Assembly (NCBI RefSeq): GCF_001307155.1
Contig: NZ_CP012830.1
Location: 6,074,501 to 6,138,500, forward strand
Reading direction: 5' to 3'
Origin: Pseudomonas fluorescens
Lineage (GTDB): Bacteria > Pseudomonadota > Gammaproteobacteria > Pseudomonadales > Pseudomonadaceae
DNA: 64,000 nucleotides
How positions within the stretch are numbered: the stretch's first letter is position 1; every line of letters begins with the position of its first letter. The translations under genes and the position numbers were made by a program. This document shows positions 59,764 through 64,000 of the stretch, one piece after another. The notes below the pieces were generated by a model, which was not told the DNA's origin, did not search any database, and was given only the letters and a program-made list of their open reading frames with translations.

Positions 59764-60473
59764 TCAGCCAAAGGCATCCAGCGACGAGTACGTCGCTCAA
59801 GCCGTCCCGACAGGTAGTTGGACACCAACGTCACCACGTAATACATCGCCGCGGCCGTGAGGTAGAACAACAGGTAGTGACGCGTCGAACCCGCCCCTTG
59901 CTTGGCGGTGTACAACAGCTCGTTGGTGCCGACCACGCTGATCAATGCACTGTCCTTGATCAGGTTGATCCACAGGTTAGCCATCCCGGCCATCGCATAG
60001 GGCGCCATGATCGGCAGGGTTACGCGCCGGAACAGTCCAAACCCGCTCTGGCCGAACGCCCTCGCCGCCTCGATCTGACCAAAGGGAATCGCCTGGATCG
60101 CTGCCCGAAAAATCTCCGAGGCATAGGCGCCTTGCACCAGGCCCAGCACCAGGATTGCCGCCAGAGGACCGCTGACATCCATCGCGCCGTAACCCATCCG
60201 GGCCATCAGCGAATTGAGGAGCATGGAACCGACGTAGTACAGCAACAGGATCAGCAACAACTCCGGAACTGCCCGGAACAATGTGGTGTAGCCACGCATC
60301 AGTGCCGCAATCGGTTTGGGCGCATTCAACTTGAGACAGGCCACCACCAGGCCAATGAACAGCCCGACCACAAAGGCCCCGGCCGATATTTGCAGGGTCA
60401 TCCAGAGCCCCTTCAACAGCGCACTGCCCCATCCTTGTTCGCTGAAATCGATCAACTCGAACATTGCTGGCAT
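59760..60473 (-). CDS. Polar amino-acid ABC transporter permease (HisQ type)
   Basis: This 237-residue permease has the EAA loop IEAARAFGQSGFGLFRRVTLPIMAPYAMAG and about five segments. The start could be residue 1 or 4 (MFELIDF). It follows the binding-protein gene after a 147-bp gap containing a REP-type repeat, and overlaps the next permease by ATGA. Confidence 0.92.
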   Translation of the reverse strand: MPAMFELIDFSEQGWGSALLKGLWMTLQISAGAFVVGLFIGLVVACLKLNAPKPIAALMRGYTTLFRAVPELLLILLLYYVGSMLLNSLMARMGYGAMDVSGPLAAILVLGLVQGAYASEIFRAAIQAIPFGQIEAARAFGQSGFGLFRRVTLPIMAPYAMAGMANLWINLIKDSALISVVGTNELLYTAKQGAGSTRHYLLFYLTAAAMYYVVTLVSNYLSGRLERRTRRWMPLAE

Positions 60474-60518
60474 TTCAACTCTCCGGTCGGTGGCCGTGAA
60501 AACACCACCTCATCCTTA

Positions 60519-60590
60519 GTGGGAGCGTGGCTTGCCCGCGAAGCTTTTGGCGGCCTCAAGGGCCTCATCGCGGGCAAGCCCGGCTCCCAC
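60519..60590. repeat. REP-type inverted repeat inside the ABC operon
   Basis: Arms GTGGGAGC (60519-60526) and GCTCCCAC (60583-60590), with inner partly paired GGCTTGCCCGCGA / TCGCGGGCAAGCC, form a 72-bp element between the binding-protein and permease genes. It could stabilise the upstream mRNA segment or attenuate read-through. Confidence 0.75.
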
Positions 60591-60620
60591 AGGGATCTGC
60601 GTTTCACATAGGATTTGCGC

Positions 60621-61403
60621 TTAGAACGCGGGCTTCACGCTGGTCCCGAAGTAGCTTTGGGAGAGGTCGTCATAGTCCTTGCTCGCCAGCAGGGTCTTGA
60701 TCGCCTTGTCGAGATTGGCCTTGAGCTCGGTGTCATCCTTGCGCAGACCGGCGCCCACGCCTTGGCCGAAGATCGGGTCATAAGGCACCGTGCCCAGGTA
60801 GGCCAGGTCCTTGGCATCCGGCGTCTTGACGAATGCCGCCATGGCCGTGCCGTCCGCCATCATCAGGTCGACGCGACCGGCAATCAGGTCGGCGTTGGCC
60901 GAGTCCTGAGTGTCGTAATACTTCACGTCGGCAATTTTCTCGTAGTAAGCCTTCAGGTAGCTGGCGCTCACTGTCGAGTTCTGCACCGCGATGATCTTGC
61001 CCTTGAGGTCATCCGGGTACTTGTTCACCGCCGCGCCCTTGGGCCCGACAAGCGCAATCGCCGAATCGTAGTAGGCCTTGCTGAACGCGATCTGTTTTTC
61101 GCGCTCTTCGGTCACCGACATGGAAGAGAAAATTACGTCGATCTTCTTCGCCAGCAGCGACGGGATGATCCCGTCCCACGCCACTTCCTTGATCTCGCAC
61201 TCGGCTTTCATTTCGCTGCACAGCTTGTGGATCAGGTCGACTTCAAAGCCTTTCCATTCACCATTGGCCTGCTTCTCGGTGTACGGCGGATACGGTTCGG
61301 CGGCGACCGCGAACCTGATCGGCTGGGCCTGTGCCGCGCTCATGCCGGCCAGCATTACGCAGGCCACGCCGGTCAACCAGTTTGCCAAACGTCGATTTCC
61401 CAT
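60621..61403 (-). CDS. Polar amino-acid ABC transporter substrate-binding protein
   Basis: This 260-residue periplasmic binding protein has a signal peptide (cleavage after AAQA, before QPIRFA) and the domain blocks EPYPPYTEKQANGEWKGFEVDL and KKIDVIFSSMSVTEEREKQIAF. HisJ/ArgT-like with two Cys (CSEMKAECEI). Second gene of the operon that starts with the fused aminotransferase-ATPase. Confidence 0.92.
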   Translation of the reverse strand: MGNRRLANWLTGVACVMLAGMSAAQAQPIRFAVAAEPYPPYTEKQANGEWKGFEVDLIHKLCSEMKAECEIKEVAWDGIIPSLLAKKIDVIFSSMSVTEEREKQIAFSKAYYDSAIALVGPKGAAVNKYPDDLKGKIIAVQNSTVSASYLKAYYEKIADVKYYDTQDSANADLIAGRVDLMMADGTAMAAFVKTPDAKDLAYLGTVPYDPIFGQGVGAGLRKDDTELKANLDKAIKTLLASKDYDDLSQSYFGTSVKPAF

Positions 61404-61429
61404 GATTGTTCCCCGTTTTTTTTATGTTA

Positions 61430-63433
61430 TTAGCGAGTCTGATGAGCGTTGACGAACTGCCGGCAACGCTCGCTGCGTGGGTGTACGAACACTTCGTCCG
61501 GCGAACCGGCTTCCTCGATCAACCCTTGATGCAAGTAGGCGACTTTGGAAGAAACATCGCGTGCGAAGGCCATCTCATGGGTTACCAGGATCATGGTCCG
61601 GCCTTCTTCGGCGAGAGAGCGGATCACCCGCAGCACTTCGCCGACCAGTTCCGGGTCGAGTGCCGAGGTGGGTTCATCGAACAGCATGACCTTGGGCCGC
61701 ATGGCCAGGGCCCGGGCGATGGCCACCCGTTGTTGCTGTCCCCCGGAGAGAAACGCCGGGTACTCGTTGCGCTTGGCCGCAAGCCCGACGCGTTCAAGCA
61801 AGGCTTCGGCCCGTTCAGTGGCCTCCGCACGGCTTTCACGCAGGACCTGAGTCGGCGCTTCGATGAGGTTTTCCAGCACCGTGCGATGGGGCCAGAGGTT
61901 GAAGTTCTGGAACACCATGCCCAGGCTCGAACGGATCCGTACCAGCTGTTTGGCGTCGGACACCAGTGGCGCGCCGGGACGGTCGAAGTTCAGCTGAATG
62001 CTTTCGCCGTCCACCAGAATGCGACCCTGGTCCGGCACTTCGAGCATGTTGATGCAGCGCAACAAGGTACTTTTACCCGAGCCGCTGGCGCCGATCAGCG
62101 AGATCACATCGCCTTCGCGGGCCGTCAGGGAGACGCCTTTGAGGACTTCGATATTGCCGAAGCGTTTGTGCAGGCCATCAACCTCGATCATGGTCTTGGC
62201 CGCGACCGGCTCAATGGTCGCTTGGCTGGTCACACGAGTGATCGCCGGTCGCGGCGCTTCGCCTTTCAACACCTGGATAAAATCGCGAATACGCTGGCAG
62301 GCCTGGGCCAGTCGTTCTTCACCGAGCGTGAACGAGAGCCGCACAAAGCCTTGTGCCGGTTCGCCGAAAGCCGCCGCATCGAGAACCGATACCCGCGCCT
62401 CGCGCAACAAACGCCAGGCGAACTCCAGAGAACTCAGGCCAGTGCCCCGCACGTCCACCAGAACGAACATGCCGGCATCGGGCGTGAGCACTGAAATACC
62501 CGGGCAATCGGACAAGCCTTTCACCACCAGATCACGACGACGGCGATAGATTTCGCGCATGCCGTGGGTCACCTCCTCATGGGCCTGCACAGCCTTGAGC
62601 GCGGCCTCCATGACAAACCCCGGCAAGCCGTAGAGCATGCTCAGCATCAGGGTTTCGGCATGCGCCACCAGGGTTTCATCGGCGACGATCCAGCCGATCC
62701 GCCAGCCGGTCATGGCATGGGATTTCGACAGGCTGCCGATGACCACGCAACGCTCGGCCATGCCCGGCAAAGCCGCTAGACTGAGATGTTCGCGTTCGAA
62801 CGCCAGGCTCTCATAGACCTCATCCACCACGACCCACAGGTCATGGGTGATGGCGAGGTCGGCGATGGCTTGCAGCTCTTCGCGATTGAGCACCACGCCG
62901 GTGGGGTTGTTCGGATTGGAGAGGAAAATCGCCCGAGTGCGCGGGGTGATGGCCTTGGCCAGCACCGCGGCATCGAGCCGGAAACCCGAATCCGCCGCGC
63001 AAGGCACCCGCACCAGCGTCGCGCCGGAGGCCTTGAGCGTCGCCTCGTAAGTCACGTACATCGGGTCCAGGGCAAGCACTTCGTCGCCGGCAGTCAGCAG
63101 GCACAGCGAGGTGATGAACAGTGCGTTCTGCGCTCCCGCCACGTTGATGACGTTTGACGCTTGCAGCTCACGGCCAAACAGTTGGCTGTACCGCGCGGCG
63201 ATGGCTTCGCGCAAGGCCAGGCGACCGGCAATTTCGGTGTAGTGAGTGTCGCCTTCACGCAGCGCATCAACCGCGGCATCGGTGATGAAGTCTGGCGTGG
63301 GGAAATCCGGGTCCCCGACGCTGAGGATGATGACATCCTCACCACGACGCTGGGCGTCAAACGCCGCATTGTGAATATCCCAGGCAGCAACGCCCTGGCC
63401 TGAGATCCGCTCAACAAAGGGTGAAAACCGCAT
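61430..63433 (-). CDS. Fusion of PLP aminotransferase and amino-acid ABC transporter ATPase
   Basis: This 667-residue single open frame joins two enzymes. Residues 1-390 are a fold-type I aminotransferase: SVGDPDFPTPDF, SNPNNPTGVVLNREEL, VVVDEVYESLAF and the PLP lysine Lys237 in SLSKSHAMTGWRIGW. A linker of about 20 residues follows (PRPAITRVTSQATIEPVAA). Residues 415-667 are a complete HisP-like ATPase: Walker A GASGSGKST (448-456), LSGGQ (562-566), Walker B MLFDEP (583-588). The start at 63433 gives the normal aminotransferase N-terminus; the frame is open to 63538. It is first in the operon with binding protein, permeases, EamA and deacylase. An internal ATG at 62191 could start a free ATPase, but no ribosome binding site is seen. 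Confidence 0.9.
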   Translation of the reverse strand: MRFSPFVERISGQGVAAWDIHNAAFDAQRRGEDVIILSVGDPDFPTPDFITDAAVDALREGDTHYTEIAGRLALREAIAARYSQLFGRELQASNVINVAGAQNALFITSLCLLTAGDEVLALDPMYVTYEATLKASGATLVRVPCAADSGFRLDAAVLAKAITPRTRAIFLSNPNNPTGVVLNREELQAIADLAITHDLWVVVDEVYESLAFEREHLSLAALPGMAERCVVIGSLSKSHAMTGWRIGWIVADETLVAHAETLMLSMLYGLPGFVMEAALKAVQAHEEVTHGMREIYRRRRDLVVKGLSDCPGISVLTPDAGMFVLVDVRGTGLSSLEFAWRLLREARVSVLDAAAFGEPAQGFVRLSFTLGEERLAQACQRIRDFIQVLKGEAPRPAITRVTSQATIEPVAAKTMIEVDGLHKRFGNIEVLKGVSLTAREGDVISLIGASGSGKSTLLRCINMLEVPDQGRILVDGESIQLNFDRPGAPLVSDAKQLVRIRSSLGMVFQNFNLWPHRTVLENLIEAPTQVLRESRAEATERAEALLERVGLAAKRNEYPAFLSGGQQQRVAIARALAMRPKVMLFDEPTSALDPELVGEVLRVIRSLAEEGRTMILVTHEMAFARDVSSKVAYLHQGLIEEAGSPDEVFVHPRSERCRQFVNAHQTR

Positions 63434-63745
63434 GCCAGTGCCTCGTTCGGGAAGAAGAAACGCAAGCCCGCAACCAGCCGGGGAAGAAGGTGGAACGAAC
63501 ATAGTCCAAGCTGAACAGTCGTTCAACAGAAAAGTCACGAGGGTTCGCGTTCAGCGTCAACAGGTCGTTTTTACGACAGTCGAGGCACTTTCCAGTACTC
63601 GAATGACAGGCAAAAGTGAGGTTGCGGTGACGCTAATGACGGCAGGCAACCCGAGTGGATTGCGCGAAATGGACGTTGCAGGTTCCGCTGCCGCGCCAGC
63701 GGTCATTGCGATGTGACGATGAAACCAGGGTTTCGAAAACAGTGA
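63434..63745. promoter_or_regulatory. Upstream region of the fusion/ABC operon
   Basis: About 310 bp with no gene. It must carry the operon promoter (minus strand) and the end of the preceding LysR transcript. No clear -10/-35 or hairpin stands out to me. Confidence 0.4.
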
Positions 63746-64000
63746 TCAGACCAGCAGATCGACGGTCTGCAACATGCGCCGATAAGGCGAGTCCGGATGC
63801 CCCATCTCGAAGTGAATGGTTTCGATCAGACACTCCAGAAACCGCTCGGCCGCCGGCCGCAGGGGCTGTCCGCTTCGGCTGATGGCTCCCACCGAGGCGC
63901 TGCTGACCGGTTCGCGCAACGGCAAGGCGCACAAACCTTCTCGCTGAGCGCAAATCTCCACCAGTGGCCAAGGAAAGATGCTCAACATGTCGGTTTCACG
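63746..64000 (-). CDS. LysR-family regulator, C-terminal fragment (5' part outside window)
   Basis: Only the last 84 residues are visible: RETDMLSIFPWPLVEICAQR ... MLQTVDLLV. The segment SIFPWPLVEICAQREGLCALPL resembles the end of a LysR effector-binding domain. It lies upstream of, and on the same strand as, the fusion/ABC operon and is a candidate regulator of it. Cut by the right edge of the window. Confidence 0.78.
   Translation of the reverse strand, partial: RETDMLSIFPWPLVEICAQREGLCALPLREPVSSASVGAISRSGQPLRPAAERFLECLIETIHFEMGHPDSPYRRMLQTVDLLV

Overview
The window looks like chromosome of a Pseudomonas of the fluorescens group. The evidence is high-GC coding with pseudomonad gene families (a tamA/tamB pair, cobF, aruF/aruG-type succinyltransferases, DUF6124, DUF2790, DUF4174), intergenic REP-type inverted repeats of the GTGGCGAGGGAGCTTGC kind, and the usual abundance of LysR, RpiR and polar amino-acid ABC transporter genes. 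No rRNA, tRNA, CRISPR array, integrase or intact insertion sequence was seen.

Layout. 1-0.9 kb: the start of a MarR-controlled drug efflux operon with a readable autoregulatory promoter. 1.1-10.4 kb: tamB/tamA, a GNAT acetyltransferase, xthA, a PstS-OmpA hybrid and cobF. 10.7-18.0 kb: an RpiR-led catabolic cluster (cysteine hydrolase, glutamine-synthetase-like ligase, N-formylglutamate amidohydrolase, APC permease, two arginine N-succinyltransferase subunits). 18.1-19.4 kb: a DUF6124 gene with a long structured leader, then a block of repeats. 19.4-23.1 kb: LysR plus a short-chain 3-oxoacid CoA-transferase/thiolase operon. 23.4-26.4 kb: DUF4174 protein, methyltransferase and a TauE-type permease. 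26.7-31.9 kb: an amino-acid ABC transporter with an M14 deacylase and an RpiR regulator. 31.9-36.3 kb: azlCD, a small MITE-like element, phosphatidylcholine synthase, DUF488, cupin and alcohol dehydrogenase.

36.3-45.9 kb is an accessory island: lower GC by eye, orphan small genes, a Sel1-repeat protein and three copies of one short repeat. Its core is a three-gene ATGA-coupled operon (alpha/beta hydrolase, small middle protein, Rad50/SMC-like ATPase with zinc hook) with the architecture of ABC-three-component / Lamassu-type anti-phage systems. Next to it is an unrecognised two-gene module: a 2-oxoglutarate dioxygenase-like protein coupled to a HEPN-like zinc-ribbon protein.

45.9-56.9 kb returns to ordinary chromosome: two LysR genes, a TauE permease, DUF2790 with a start-codon hairpin, an aldo/keto reductase, a TetR-controlled EmrAB-OMF efflux operon and mug. 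57.0-63.4 kb is a second amino-acid ABC transporter/M14 deacylase operon. Its first gene fuses a PLP aminotransferase to the transporter ATPase, and the operon also carries an EamA-type transporter. The right edge cuts a LysR gene. A recurring theme is uptake, deacylation, transamination and N-succinylation of amino acids or N-acyl amino acids. The specific substrates cannot be read from the sequence.
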